Shown piece after piece: positions 48,523 to 57,923 of a stretch of DNA of 64,000 nucleotides. The first letter of the stretch is position 1. Every line of letters starts with the position of its first letter. Under the pieces are notes generated by a model. The model worked only from the letters and a program-made list of their open reading frames with translations. It was not told where the DNA came from and did no database searches. A program made the translations under genes and the position numbers. This DNA is from Agrobacterium tumefaciens (lineage in GTDB: Bacteria; Pseudomonadota; Alphaproteobacteria; Rhizobiales; Rhizobiaceae): positions 2,300,501-2,364,500 of the forward strand of contig NZ_CP072308.1 in NCBI RefSeq assembly GCF_017726655.1, read 5' to 3'.

Positions 48523-50448
48523 TTAAAATGACTGGCCAATGCCCGCATAAATGCCGAAACTGTTACCGCCATCATATTTTTCAAGCGGCATGGCGACATC
48601 GAGACGCAGAGGCCCGAACGGTGTCGCGTAACGCAAACCGATACCGGCACCAGCCCGGATATCGGAAAAATCCGGGGTTACCTCGTCTGAAACAACGCCC
48701 GCATCGATGAAAGGCACGATGCCAATCGTATCGGTGACCTTGATGCGGGCTTCAACGGAGCCCACGACATACGAGCGGCCGCCGGTTGCGTCGCCAGCGG
48801 CATTATAGGGTGATATTTCCTGGTAGCTATAGCCGCGGACGGAGCCGCCGCCGCCAGCATAAAAGCGTCTGGTGGTGGGAATGTCCTGCAGATCGCTACC
48901 GCCAACCAGCACGCCGCCGGCAAGTTTTCCCGCCATGATCAGCCGGTCTTCGGCGCCGAGGCCCTTGTAGCCTGTGATCGAGCCTTCGAAGGAGGAGAAG
49001 AACGTGCCGTTGAGTGCCTCGTAGCTCGGCTTCGCGGCGACCGATGCACGAAAACCCTCGGTTGGATTCAGCTTGTCGTCACGCGCGTCGCGCACGAACT
49101 CCAGAGGTATGGATGTCGTCAGATACTGGTTCTTGCCGAAGGCATCTTCCGTATCCGCCCATTGGACCTCGAGGCCGGCTGCGGCCGTATCGGTATCGTT
49201 CAGTTCATAGGCAAAGCCGGCCGTGCCCGTCACGGTCTTTGCGTCATAGGTGTCGGGGTGCTCGGTCTTGGCGATCAGGCTCGTCTTGAAGGTGGTACGC
49301 GGGTTGAACATGCCGGGCTTGGTGAAGGTAATGCCAGCCGAATAATCCATGCCGTCGACGCTTGATGCTTCGGCGATGCGGGAAACGGATCCTTCGATGC
49401 GCAGTGATTCCGCCTGGCCGAACAGGTTTCGGTGGCCCCAGTATCCCTGAAGCCCGATGCCTTCCGTGGTGGAATATTGCGCGCCAGCGCCAAAATAGCG
49501 GTGTTTGCCTTCGGACACTTCGATTGTCAGCGGAATGGTGCCGTCGCGCGCGAGGGTTCCCGCTTCCTTGATCGTCAGACTGGAAAAGACGCCAAGCTGA
49601 CGCAAACGGTCCGCAGCCTTTCGCAGCTTCTCAGGCGAATATGGCTCGCCCCCATTGAGGCGGGAATAACGGCGGATGAAATCGCCGTCGACGGTCTTTT
49701 CGCCGGTCACGGTAACGGTGCCGAGCGGTGCTACCGGGCCACCTTCGGCCGCCATGGTGATATCGACCGTGTTCGTCGCGTGGTTGGCCACCGCTTCGCG
49801 TTTCGTCAACTTGGCAAGTGGCCGGCCTTCGGCTTTCAGGTCGTCGATGAGCTTGTTGCCGGCGCGGATGATCGCGAGCGATCCGGCATCACCACCGGTG
49901 ACGAGGCCATATTCTTCGAGATTGCGGCCCGTAACATCGCCTTCCAGGCGCACGTTCCCAAGCGTGAATTTCGGGCCCGCCGTTACGGTTATGACAACGG
50001 GAACGGGCGCACGATGATCGAATACAGGGTTGGGCGGCAGGTCATCGACATTTTTGCCGGCGACCGTCACGTTCACGAGGCCGCCGTAACGGGCGTTTTC
50101 GTAGAGCGACGCGATCAGCCTGTCCCGGTCGTCCCTCGCCTTTATCAAAAGGCCGAGGTCGCCGGAGGCTGGCTTGTCCTTGTCTGACAGAAGAAGAGAG
50201 CTGTTTTCCAGGCTTTCCTTTAAGGATGCATCGGCGTCCGGGGCATTCAGGGTGACGGAAAACGCGACGGGATTGATGACCTCGACCTCCGGTTCCTCGG
50301 AACCCCAGAGGCGGACGCCGAAGAGCTTGAAGGCAAAGGCATCACGCGCAAACGCTGGATACAGGACGAACGTGAAAGCGACCGCAAGAGCGGTGCCAGC
50401 TTTCCGATACGCAATACCTGTCTTCGGGTTAGTTCGTGTTCTTCGCAT
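48523..50448 (-). CDS. tamA: outer-membrane assembly protein TamA (BamA/Omp85 family)
   Basis: A 641-residue Omp85 protein. A basic start and hydrophobic signal region (TALAVAFTFVLYPAFA) precede periplasmic POTRA domains (about 55-330, for example PKFTLGNVRLEGDV and PLGTVTVTGEKTVDGDFIRR). The C-terminal 16-strand barrel ends in Phe as is usual for outer-membrane proteins. GGGSVRGYSYQEISP is the conserved barrel loop motif VRGY. With tamB downstream it forms the translocation and assembly module. Confidence 0.94.
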   Translation of the reverse strand: MRRTRTNPKTGIAYRKAGTALAVAFTFVLYPAFARDAFAFKLFGVRLWGSEEPEVEVINPVAFSVTLNAPDADASLKESLENSSLLLSDKDKPASGDLGLLIKARDDRDRLIASLYENARYGGLVNVTVAGKNVDDLPPNPVFDHRAPVPVVITVTAGPKFTLGNVRLEGDVTGRNLEEYGLVTGGDAGSLAIIRAGNKLIDDLKAEGRPLAKLTKREAVANHATNTVDITMAAEGGPVAPLGTVTVTGEKTVDGDFIRRYSRLNGGEPYSPEKLRKAADRLRQLGVFSSLTIKEAGTLARDGTIPLTIEVSEGKHRYFGAGAQYSTTEGIGLQGYWGHRNLFGQAESLRIEGSVSRIAEASSVDGMDYSAGITFTKPGMFNPRTTFKTSLIAKTEHPDTYDAKTVTGTAGFAYELNDTDTAAAGLEVQWADTEDAFGKNQYLTTSIPLEFVRDARDDKLNPTEGFRASVAAKPSYEALNGTFFSSFEGSITGYKGLGAEDRLIMAGKLAGGVLVGGSDLQDIPTTRRFYAGGGGSVRGYSYQEISPYNAAGDATGGRSYVVGSVEARIKVTDTIGIVPFIDAGVVSDEVTPDFSDIRAGAGIGLRYATPFGPLRLDVAMPLEKYDGGNSFGIYAGIGQSF

Positions 50449-50572
50449 AAGCTGCTTTATGGTTGAGGCTTTATTGTCGCCCTAACCCGTTTCCTGTCCG
50501 TTAACGTTGCAATTTAATCATAAATAAACGGCTTTGAGGACCCTTGGGCAGCTGTTTTGCAGCCAATAACGC

Positions 50573-50597
50573 AAAAAGCCCCGGGTGACCGGGGCTT
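50573..50597 (-). terminator. rho-independent terminator of the glycine-zipper lipoprotein gene
   Basis: AAGCCCCGG (50576-50584) pairs with CCGGGGCTT (50589-50597) around GTGA. On the minus strand TTTTT follows the stem. It lies 27 bases after the lipoprotein stop. Confidence 0.9.
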
Positions 50598-50623
50598 CTG
50601 TGCAACTGTTATTCGCGAAGCGA

Positions 50624-50875
50624 TTAGCGGCAACGTGCCGTGTAACGCTGGCCGTACTGGTCGCGATAATAGCAATAGCCAGGCTCGGAAGCGTTGCCGA
50701 TCAGAGCACCACCGACGCCACCGATCGCTGCGCCAACAGCCGCACCACGAACGTTACCAGTGACCGCGCCACCGATGACAGCGCCGGAAACGGCACCAAT
50801 CGAAGCACCCTTTTCAGTCTGCGTGCAGCTTGCGAGCGACAGGCCGACCAGCGCAAATATGATTGCCTTTTTCAT
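50624..50875 (-). CDS. glycine-zipper lipoprotein
   Basis: An 83-residue small lipoprotein. The signal peptide ends at LASC, so Cys17 is the lipidation site. The mature part is a glycine zipper of GxxxG-type repeats (GAVSGAVIGGAVTGNVRGAAVG, shown in part) able to pack in membranes, and the C-terminus has two Cys in CYYRDQYGQRYTARC. The family is the YMGG-like/17-kDa-type surface antigens. GGAGAG lies just upstream of the ATG at 50875. It diverges from hemA, so the FNR-type box between them could affect either gene. Confidence 0.87.
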   Translation of the reverse strand: MKKAIIFALVGLSLASCTQTEKGASIGAVSGAVIGGAVTGNVRGAAVGAAIGGVGGALIGNASEPGYCYYRDQYGQRYTARCR

Positions 50876-51243
50876 GAAACTCTCTCCAACGTTACAATGA
50901 GCTCTTTGGCTCGGTAGGCGTCCCATATTTATCTGCGGCGACTGCTACCTCCGACCGCCACAGATAACTAACAATTCGATGTCGTTTAGGGAAGCCTCCA
51001 CCAAGGCATTCCTCCGAGCGTAAATCGATTGTGCCCCAAACAACGGCGCGGCGCAAAAAAGGTTCCAAAAATCCGCTTTTTTGATGTGAATCAATTTTGC
51101 GCTTTTCATGAGCGGCTATAAACGGTTTATTGGAATGGTTCAAAACAACGGCGAATTGACGCAGTGGCGGCTAAAATGACCCGCAAGGGTTGACGGTCCC
51201 GGCAACGAGGCAGAGAACGATCTGGTCAATTCTGGAGCATGGC
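50876..51243. other. 368-base divergent region between the lipoprotein gene and hemA
   Basis: No gene is visible. An FNR/FixK-type box lies at 51081-51094, 150 bases before the hemA start codon. The rest carries no palindrome or hairpin that I could support. Confidence 0.7.
51081..51094. promoter_or_regulatory. FNR/FixK-type box upstream of hemA
   Basis: TTGATGTGAATCAA matches the consensus TTGAT-N4-ATCAA of FNR/FixK/FnrN regulators at every conserved base. hemA of several rhizobia is induced under low oxygen by this class. It may also face the divergent lipoprotein gene. Confidence 0.85.
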
Positions 51244-52461
51244 ATGGACTTCGAGGCATTTTTCACGACGGAACTGCAAAGCCTGCATTCTGAGGGACGT
51301 TATCGCGTTTTTGCGGATATAGAGCGGCAGCAGGGCAACTTTCCCCGCGCGACACGCTACAACGCCGATGGTGAGCGGAAGGACGTTACCGTCTGGTGCT
51401 CCAACGACTACCTCGGCATGGGCCAGAACCCGAAAGTCATCGAAGCCATGAAAGCCGCCATTGATCACTGTGGCGCGGGTGCGGGAGGCACCCGGAATAT
51501 TTCTGGCACCAACCACTATCACGTCCTGCTGGAGCGCGAGCTTGCTGACCTCCATGGCAAGGAATCGGCGCTGATCTTCACCTCGGGTTATGTTTCGAAC
51601 TGGGCCACCCTCGGCACGCTCGGCCAGAAGATACCTGGCCTGATCATCTTTTCGGACGCGCTCAACCATGCCTCGATGATCGAGGGCATCCGGTATGGCC
51701 GTTGTGAGCGGGTGATCTGGAAGCACAATGATCTGGAGGACCTCGAGGCCAAGCTCCAAGCCGCTGATCCGAACGCGCCGAAGCTGATCGCTTTCGAATC
51801 CGTTTACTCCATGGACGGCGATATCGCGCCGATCAGGGAAATCTGCGATCTCGCCGATCGTTATGGCGCCATGACCTATCTCGACGAAGTCCACGCTGTG
51901 GGCATGTACGGCCCGCGCGGCGGCGGCATTGCCGAGCGCGAAGGCCTGATGGATCGCCTGACGATCATCGAGGGAACGCTCGGCAAGGCCTTCGGCGTCA
52001 TGGGCGGGTACATTACCGGCTCCGCCGCGGTCTGCGATTTCGTCCGCTCCTTCGCTTCCGGTTTCATCTTCACGACGGCACTGCCGCCGTCGCTCGCCGC
52101 CGGCGCGATTGCTTCGATCCAGCACCTGAAGGCGAGCCCTTTCGAGCGGGCCCGGCATCAGGACCGCGTGCGCAAGCTGCGCGGGCTTCTCGACGCTCGC
52201 GGTATTCCGCATATGGACAATCCCAGCCACATCGTGCCGGTCATGGTTGGCGATGCTGCCAAGTGCAAATGGATTTCGGATATCCTGCTCGATAGCCACG
52301 GTGTTTATGTGCAGCCGATCAACTACCCGACCGTTCCGCGCAAGACCGAGCGCCTGCGTATCACCCCGACCCCGCTGCATAGCGATGCGGATATCGAAAA
52401 CCTGGTGGGCGCACTGCACCAGCTTTGGTCGCACTGCGCGCTGGCGCGTGCCGTGGCGTAA
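51244..52461 (+). CDS. hemA: 5-aminolevulinate synthase
   Basis: Pyridoxal-phosphate enzyme condensing glycine and succinyl-CoA to 5-aminolevulinate, the first step of the C4 heme pathway. The 405-residue protein has [11 protein letters not shown] near 51-61, the cofactor-binding [10 protein letters not shown] (214-223) and the Schiff-base Lys248 in EGTLGKAFG. It uses the succinyl-CoA made by sucAB-lpdA elsewhere in the window. The ATG at 51244 has GGAG six bases upstream; the frame continues to 51190. An FNR-type box upstream suggests oxygen control. Confidence 0.98.
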   Translation: MDFEAFFTTELQSLHSEGRYRVFADIERQQGNFPRATRYNADGERKDVTVWCSNDYLGMGQNPKVIEAMKAAIDHCGAGAGGTRNISGTNHYHVLLERELADLHGKESALIFTSGYVSNWATLGTLGQKIPGLIIFSDALNHASMIEGIRYGRCERVIWKHNDLEDLEAKLQAADPNAPKLIAFESVYSMDGDIAPIREICDLADRYGAMTYLDEVHAVGMYGPRGGGIAEREGLMDRLTIIEGTLGKAFGVMGGYITGSAAVCDFVRSFASGFIFTTALPPSLAAGAIASIQHLKASPFERARHQDRVRKLRGLLDARGIPHMDNPSHIVPVMVGDAAKCKWISDILLDSHGVYVQPINYPTVPRKTERLRITPTPLHSDADIENLVGALHQLWSHCALARAVA

Positions 52462-52488
52462 GGCCGGTTTCTGGATCGAAGACTTTCG

Positions 52489-52515
52489 GGCCGCGTTCAC
52501 GCGGCCTTTTCTTTT
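52489..52515 (+). terminator. hemA terminator overlapping the end of dxr
   Basis: GGCCGCG (52489-52495) pairs with CGCGGCC (52500-52506) around TTCA and is followed by TTTTCTTTT. The dxr stop codon lies at 52497-52499 inside the loop, so the last dxr codons form part of the stem. Confidence 0.9.
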
Positions 52516-53690
52516 GCGGCGATGATTGCAAGCGCATGGCGGCGGGCTTCCTCGTCCGTCGCGAAAACATCGTCGATCGTTGTCGCGGATCGGCCGTCAT
52601 GCAGGTGGTCCATGACCGTTTCAACGATCTCGGCCATGTCAAGGAAGCCAATGCTTCCCTCAACGAAGGCATGAAATGCGGTTTCCTCGGCGGCATTCAG
52701 GGCCGCACCCTGCAGGCCGCCGCGCTCCAGTGCAGTGCGGGCAAGGCGGATCGCCGGGAATCGCACTTCATCCGGCGCTTCGAAATCCAGCCGCGCCAGC
52801 TTTGCGAAATCCAGTCTCTCGACATTCAGATTGCCACGCTGCGGAAAGGTGAGGGCATAGGAAATGGCGGTGCGCATGTCCGGCGCGCCGAGTTGGGCGA
52901 TATAGGAACCGTCCGTGTAGCCCACCATCGAATGAATGATCGACTGTGGATGGACGATCACCTCCACCTGCTCGGGCCGGAGATCGAAGAGATATTTCGC
53001 TTCGATCATTTCCAGCCCCTTGTTGAACATCGAGGCGCTGCCGATGGAAACTTTGAGGCCCATCGACCAGTTGGGGTGGGCGCGGGCGACATCGGCCGTG
53101 ACATTCGCCATCTCATCGCGAGACCAGGTGCGGAAAGGGCCACCGGATGCTGTCAGGACGATGCGCTCCACCGCCTGCTGATGGTCGCCCGTCAGGCATT
53201 GGAAGATCGCACTATGCTCGCTGTCGACCGGGATCAGCCGGCCACCACCCTTCTTCACGGTTCGAAGGAAAATATCGCCGGCTGATACCAGACATTCCTT
53301 GTTCGCAAGCGCAATGTCCGCTCCGCGCCGTGCCGCCGTGAGCGTCGGGGCGAGGCCGGGCGTACCGGCAATTGCCGCCATCACCCAGCCGGCATCAATG
53401 GAGGCTGCCTCTTCGAGGCCTGCCTTGCCCGCTGCAACCGTTATGCCGGTGCCGGCCAGCGCCGATTTCAGCGCTTGGTAATTCTCTTCCTCGGCTGTCA
53501 CCGCGAGCTGCGCACCAAATTCTACGGCCTGTTCCGCCAGAAGTGCGATGTTTCCCGCACCTGTAAGGGCGGCGATCTCAAACGCCTCTCGGCCTCCCAA
53601 CTGGCGAACGACATCAATCGTGTTGGTGCCTATCGAGCCCGTCGAACCCAATATGGTGAGCTTGCGTGGCAATTTGCTGGCATTCGTCAT
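52497..53690 (-). CDS. dxr: 1-deoxy-D-xylulose 5-phosphate reductoisomerase
   Basis: Second enzyme of the MEP isoprenoid pathway, making 2-C-methyl-D-erythritol 4-phosphate. The 397 residues begin with the NADPH-binding LTILGSTGSIGTNT. The metal and substrate sites are in VDSEHSAIFQCL, TASGGPFRTW and HPNWSMGLKVSIGSASMFNKG. This is an ordinary full-length enzyme. It converges on hemA, and its final codons and stop lie within the hemA terminator hairpin. Confidence 0.98.
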   Translation of the reverse strand: MTNASKLPRKLTILGSTGSIGTNTIDVVRQLGGREAFEIAALTGAGNIALLAEQAVEFGAQLAVTAEEENYQALKSALAGTGITVAAGKAGLEEAASIDAGWVMAAIAGTPGLAPTLTAARRGADIALANKECLVSAGDIFLRTVKKGGGRLIPVDSEHSAIFQCLTGDHQQAVERIVLTASGGPFRTWSRDEMANVTADVARAHPNWSMGLKVSIGSASMFNKGLEMIEAKYLFDLRPEQVEVIVHPQSIIHSMVGYTDGSYIAQLGAPDMRTAISYALTFPQRGNLNVERLDFAKLARLDFEAPDEVRFPAIRLARTALERGGLQGAALNAAEETAFHAFVEGSIGFLDMAEIVETVMDHLHDGRSATTIDDVFATDEEARRHALAIIAAKEKAA

Positions 53691-53817
53691 CTTTGGCCCG
53701 TTTATTTATTTGGCAAATTAGGCTCTACCCGCGAAAACCTGCCATAACAAGGACAAAGCCCAGCTATTGTTTTTGTTGCCGACAAAGCCATATGCAGGAA
53801 AACAGAAGAGGACATCG

Positions 53818-54519
53818 ATGCGACGTTTCGTGGTTTCCAGTGGCTGGATTTTTGCGGCAAGCCTTCTGCTGGTTCTCGTTTTCATTCCTTTTGATCCGCA
53901 TCTTTCTGAAACCGCGCAGGCCCTGCCGGGTAAAATCGTCTCTTTCAACCGCGCCATCACGGACTTCGGAACGTTCCGCTGGATGCTCTATTCCACTGGG
54001 GCGCTAGCCATTCTCACCTATATTGCCGCGCGTGTCCTGCAAGCGCGGACCTATGGCGGGCGCCTGCGAACGGCGTGGCGGCTTCTTTCCTATTTTTTCC
54101 TGACGATCGGAACAGCAAGTATTCTCGTCCACACGCTGAAATTCCTGATCGGGCGGGCGCGGCCTGAGCTTTTTCTGGAAATGGGTGCCTATAGTCTCAC
54201 ACCTTTCACCGGCGACAATCTTTACGAAAGCTTCCCGTCAGGACATTCGACGGCGGCGGGGGCCTTCTTCGGCGCCTTCGCCATGCTGATGCCACGCTTC
54301 CGCTGGGTATTCCTGCTGCTTGCCCTCGTCATCGGGATTTCGCGCGTCATCGTCGGCGCCCATTATCCGAGCGATGTCGCCGCCGGATTGTTTCTCGGGA
54401 CGTGGACGGCAATGGCCTTCGCCTTTATCTTCGCGCGGTCGCAGATGCTGTTTAAGTTCGATGCGCAGGGCTGGCCGCAACCGAAAAATGTGAGCCTTCC
54501 CTCCGCCGATCCGCGGTGA
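53818..54519 (+). CDS. PAP2-family membrane phosphatase
   Basis: A 233-residue membrane protein with about five or six helices and the tripartite phosphatase motif: KFLIGRARPE, SFPSGHSTAAG and SRVIVGAHYPSDV. The catalytic residues (Lys, Arg, the two His and Asp) are all visible. Rhizobial members include LpxE and LpxF, which remove lipid A phosphates, as well as undecaprenyl-pyrophosphate phosphatases; I cannot choose between them. The ATG at 53818 has AGAGGA five bases upstream, while the frame reaches 53767. The stop abuts the region where the FAD monooxygenase frame begins. Confidence 0.88.
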   Translation: MRRFVVSSGWIFAASLLLVLVFIPFDPHLSETAQALPGKIVSFNRAITDFGTFRWMLYSTGALAILTYIAARVLQARTYGGRLRTAWRLLSYFFLTIGTASILVHTLKFLIGRARPELFLEMGAYSLTPFTGDNLYESFPSGHSTAAGAFFGAFAMLMPRFRWVFLLLALVIGISRVIVGAHYPSDVAAGLFLGTWTAMAFAFIFARSQMLFKFDAQGWPQPKNVSLPSADPR

Positions 54520-54545
54520 AGACGATGCGTGGGGGTAGAGAAGTC

Positions 54546-55802
54546 ATGGACACCGTGAAGAGCGCTCTGGGAGACGATAGCGGGGCCGCCCAGCATATCC
54601 GCACCACCATTGCCATCGCCGGCGGCGGACCGGCGGGCGTGATGCTCGGCCTGCTGCTGGCGCGGAGCGGGATCGACGTCGTCGTGGTTGAAAAACACGG
54701 GGATTTTCTGCGTGATTTTCGTGGCGACACCATCCACCCCTCCACGCTCGATCTGATCGAGCAACTCGGTTTCATCGATGAGTTTCTGAGCCTTCCGCAT
54801 ACGCGTGCACCGGCGCTTCATGCGGTCATTGGCGGCGAGCGCGTGACGATTGCCGACTTTTCCCGCCTTCCGGTCCGACATCGCTTCATTGCCTTCATGC
54901 CGCAATGGGATTTTCTCAATTTCCTCGTGGGGAAAGCCGGGCAATACGAAAATTTCAGATTGCTGATGAATGCGCCGGTGACGGGCCTTGTTGAGCGCGG
55001 CGGAAAGGTCGGCGGTATCAGGATCGATACGCCGCAGGGAGAGATAGAGATCGAGGCCGATCTTGTGGTGGGGGCTGATGGCCGCAGTTCCGTCGTCCGT
55101 GAGGCCGCAGGCCTGGAGGTCCAGCGCTTCGGTGTTCCGACCGAGGTGTTGTGGATGCGGCTCTCGAAACAGCCCGGCGATCCCAAGGAAACCATGGGGC
55201 ATGCCGGTCCGCGACAGGGTTTCGTCATGATCGACCGTGGTGATTACTGGCAATGCGGTTATGTCGTGCGGAAAGGGTTTTTCGCTGACATAAAGCTTGA
55301 AGGCATCGAAGCTTTCAGGCGTAGGGTGGCCGAAATCTGCCCCTTTCCCCGAGAAAGGCTGGATGAGCTTAAAAGCTGGGATGACATTTATCTTCTGACC
55401 GTCCGTATCGATCGGCTGAAGCGCTGGTGGAAACCCGGCCTGATCTGCATCGGCGATGCGGCCCATGCGATGTCGCCCGTCGGCGGCGTTGGCGTCAATC
55501 TCGCGGTTCAGGACGCCGTCGCGGCAGCGAATGTGCTTGTACCGGCAGTTCTTTCCGGTCGCGGTGTTTCAGACGACGATCTCGCCGCAATCGAAAACCG
55601 GCGATCCTTTCCCACCAAGGCAACGCAGTTTCTCCAGCGGATGATGCGTGTCGGTCGCAAAAACAAGCAGGTCGATGACGCGGAAAAAAAGAAAGGGCCG
55701 CCGGCCTTTGTGCTGGCGATCATGCGATTTCCGTTTCTGGCGCACCTCACCGGCCGATTGGTCGGACTGGGCTTTCGCCGGGAAACGATCCACACGATCT
55801 GA
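54546..55802 (+). CDS. FAD-dependent monooxygenase (PHBH fold)
   Basis: A 418-residue group A flavin monooxygenase. It has the FAD motif AGGGPAGVMLGLLLA near the N-terminus, the NADPH/FAD motif LVVGADGRSSVVRE in the middle and the GD motif CIGDAAHAMSPVGGVGVNLA near 310. The general pattern matches p-hydroxybenzoate-hydroxylase-like enzymes that hydroxylate aromatics, but the substrate is unknown. I prefer the ATG at 54546; a GTG at 54516 overlapping the phosphatase stop and an ATG at 54525 are alternatives. It lies just downstream of the PAP2 gene on the same strand. Confidence 0.86.
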   Translation: MDTVKSALGDDSGAAQHIRTTIAIAGGGPAGVMLGLLLARSGIDVVVVEKHGDFLRDFRGDTIHPSTLDLIEQLGFIDEFLSLPHTRAPALHAVIGGERVTIADFSRLPVRHRFIAFMPQWDFLNFLVGKAGQYENFRLLMNAPVTGLVERGGKVGGIRIDTPQGEIEIEADLVVGADGRSSVVREAAGLEVQRFGVPTEVLWMRLSKQPGDPKETMGHAGPRQGFVMIDRGDYWQCGYVVRKGFFADIKLEGIEAFRRRVAEICPFPRERLDELKSWDDIYLLTVRIDRLKRWWKPGLICIGDAAHAMSPVGGVGVNLAVQDAVAAANVLVPAVLSGRGVSDDDLAAIENRRSFPTKATQFLQRMMRVGRKNKQVDDAEKKKGPPAFVLAIMRFPFLAHLTGRLVGLGFRRETIHTI

Positions 55803-55812
55803 TCTCGCCCGG

Positions 55813-55828
55813 AGCATCTTCGGATGCT
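55813..55828. terminator. bidirectional hairpin between convergent genes
   Basis: AGCATC and GATGCT pair around a TTCG tetraloop in the 24-base gap between the convergent FAD monooxygenase and ROK kinase genes; the far edge overlaps the kinase stop codon. There is no T-run on either side. Confidence 0.45.
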
Positions 55829-56753
55829 AGGCCGGAACCGCGACCTCGTTAGCATATTTCAGGCCGATGACCGCTGAACCGATCAGCCCAGGTTCGATGC
55901 GGCATATGGCGGGCACGACCAGGGGGCGATCAAAGCGCCTGAGGATGCGGGTTCTGACGGCAACATCGAGCGCAGTAATCAGCTCCCTGGAATTTGAAAG
56001 TCCACCGCCGACCGGGACGATGGTTGCGCCGGTCACGTTGATCACCATTGCCAGGGGCGAGGCGAGAATATCGACGAGGATGTCGATGGTTCTGGCAGCC
56101 CCCGTATCGCCCCCCTGCCACGCGGCAATAATGGCCTCGCTGCTCATCTCTTTTTGGTGAAGGTGCGCGTGCAGTTTTTCCATGCCGCGAGCGCTACCGA
56201 TGGCGTCGATACAGCCGACAAGGCCACAGCCGCATTCGAAGCGCGGCAGGCAGACCGGCGGGTTTCCGGCGAGCGTCGCCGCCACAGGGCCGTGGCCCCA
56301 TTCTCCGGCGAAGCCGCCATCGCTGTTGATAAGCTTACCATCGATGACGAGGCCACCTCCGACACCGGTTCCGAGGATGACGCCGAAGACCACGCGATGA
56401 CCGCGACCGGAACCGATTTCGGATTCGGCGATCACGAAACAATCCGCGTCGTTCGATACGATGACGGGCAGACCCAGCGCTTTTTCGAGCTCGTCTTGCA
56501 GAGCGCGGCCGTGGATGCTTGGGATATTGGCGACGGTTGCCTTGCCGGTGTCGGGATCGATGACGCCGGCAATCGACAGCGACACGCAGCCGGGCTCGCC
56601 GCCGCTTTGATCGATGACGGATTTCAGGCCGGCGGCGAAATCTTCGAAACTTGTCTTTGGCGTCGGGATGCGTGGTACAGGGCGGATATCGTCAGGAGCA
56701 TAGGCCACTGCCCCCTTGATGGTCGTTCCACCGATGTCGAAACAGACGATCAT
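55827..56753 (-). CDS. ROK family sugar kinase, probable N-acetylglucosamine kinase
   Basis: A 308-residue ROK kinase. The ATP-binding DIGGTTIKGA is at residues 6-15, the catalytic region is GGFAGEWGHGP, and the zinc-binding CGCGLVGC motif is complete. The residue after it is Asp where many ROK kinases have Glu (CxE), which is a mild deviation. In context with nagA and a SIS deaminase, phosphorylation of N-acetylglucosamine to its 6-phosphate is the likely reaction. It starts four bases after the nagA stop. Confidence 0.88.
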   Translation of the reverse strand: MIVCFDIGGTTIKGAVAYAPDDIRPVPRIPTPKTSFEDFAAGLKSVIDQSGGEPGCVSLSIAGVIDPDTGKATVANIPSIHGRALQDELEKALGLPVIVSNDADCFVIAESEIGSGRGHRVVFGVILGTGVGGGLVIDGKLINSDGGFAGEWGHGPVAATLAGNPPVCLPRFECGCGLVGCIDAIGSARGMEKLHAHLHQKEMSSEAIIAAWQGGDTGAARTIDILVDILASPLAMVINVTGATIVPVGGGLSNSRELITALDVAVRTRILRRFDRPLVVPAICRIEPGLIGSAVIGLKYANEVAVPA

Positions 56754-56756
56754 GAG

Positions 56757-57923
56757 TCAGGCTCCGGTCCGTGCGGCGTCAAAGATTTTTTCGCCCGCTA
56801 TCCATGTGGAATGCATCTGAAGGTCTGATGTCAGCATGACGAAATCGGCATCGAAACCGGGCATAAGTTTCCCCTTATGCGATACGCCGATGGCTGCGGC
56901 GGGATAGGCGGAGGCCATTCTCAGCGCTTCCTCAAGTGGCGTTCCCAATTTTTCGTGCATGAAGCGGACGCAGGAGAGCATATCGATATCTGCTCCCGCC
57001 AGCGTACCATCCTCAAGGGTCAGCCGGCCGCCGTTGCGGTAAACGCGTCTGCCATTCAGTTCAAAGCCGTCATCATCCGTGCCGATCGTCGACATCGCAT
57101 CGGTAACGAGGAAGATGCGGCCCGGACCATTCTTGGCGCGTAGCGCGATACCCATCGCCGCCGGATCGACATGAAAACCGTCGGCGATCAGTCCACAATC
57201 CAGCCGGCCGTTCGAAAGGGCAGCGCCAACCACGCCTGGCTCGCGATGGCCGAGAGGGCTCATGGCGTTGAAGAGATGGGTTACCATGGATGCGCCGGCC
57301 TCGGCATAGGCCATCGCGACGGCGAAGCCGACATCGCTATGGCCAAGGCTGACGATGACGCCAGCTTTTTGCAGGGCCGTCACCTGCTCCTCAGTGACGT
57401 TCTCCGGAGCGATTGTCGTCAACACGAGGGGAAGCTGCGCCCTGCAGGCGGCCAGAACGTCAAGATCGGCCGGTTCCATCTTCCGGATCAGCGCCGGATC
57501 ATGGGTGCCCTTGCGGGCGATAGACAGGTGCGGCCCTTCGAAATGCAACCCGAGAAAGCCGGGAACACCCGCTTTATGAGCGGCGACGCCTGCTCCAGCG
57601 GCCTTGGCTGTGATATCCGGCCGGTCGGTGATGAGGGTGACCATCAGCGCGGTGGTGCCAAATTTGGCGTGGGCGGCGCAGATGCGGGCAATGCCGTCAA
57701 CGTTGGGCTCATTATTAAACATCACCCCGCCGCCGCCATTGACCTGAAGGTCGATGAAGCCCGGGGCGATGAGCAGTCCCTCGGCCGCGATGACCTCAGC
57801 ATCCGCAGGCGCCCCACTCGATAGTGTCGCAACCTCGCCGTTGCCGATGACGAGAACCTCGCCGTCATGCCATGTGGCGCCATCGAAAATGCGGGCGCCG
57901 ACAAATGCCTTGCTGCTGCTCAT
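56757..57923 (-). CDS. nagA: N-acetylglucosamine-6-phosphate deacetylase
   Basis: Removes acetate from N-acetylglucosamine 6-phosphate. The 388-residue amidohydrolase shows LIAPGFIDLQVNGGGGV (about residues 51-67), the metal-binding Glu in LHFEGPHLS, the histidines in SLGHSDVGF and MVTHLFNAM, and the catalytic Asp in VTDAMSTIG. Its first codon overlaps the stop of the SIS gene (ATGA), so translation is coupled. The kinase follows four bases later. Confidence 0.95.
   Translation of the reverse strand: MSSSKAFVGARIFDGATWHDGEVLVIGNGEVATLSSGAPADAEVIAAEGLLIAPGFIDLQVNGGGGVMFNNEPNVDGIARICAAHAKFGTTALMVTLITDRPDITAKAAGAGVAAHKAGVPGFLGLHFEGPHLSIARKGTHDPALIRKMEPADLDVLAACRAQLPLVLTTIAPENVTEEQVTALQKAGVIVSLGHSDVGFAVAMAYAEAGASMVTHLFNAMSPLGHREPGVVGAALSNGRLDCGLIADGFHVDPAAMGIALRAKNGPGRIFLVTDAMSTIGTDDDGFELNGRRVYRNGGRLTLEDGTLAGADIDMLSCVRFMHEKLGTPLEEALRMASAYPAAAIGVSHKGKLMPGFDADFVMLTSDLQMHSTWIAGEKIFDAARTGA

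Noticed and set aside
56144..56828. A 224-codon plus-strand frame (56154-56828) over the ROK kinase and nagA end.
   Set aside because: It is antisense to a kinase with all ROK motifs and has no recognisable domain of its own.
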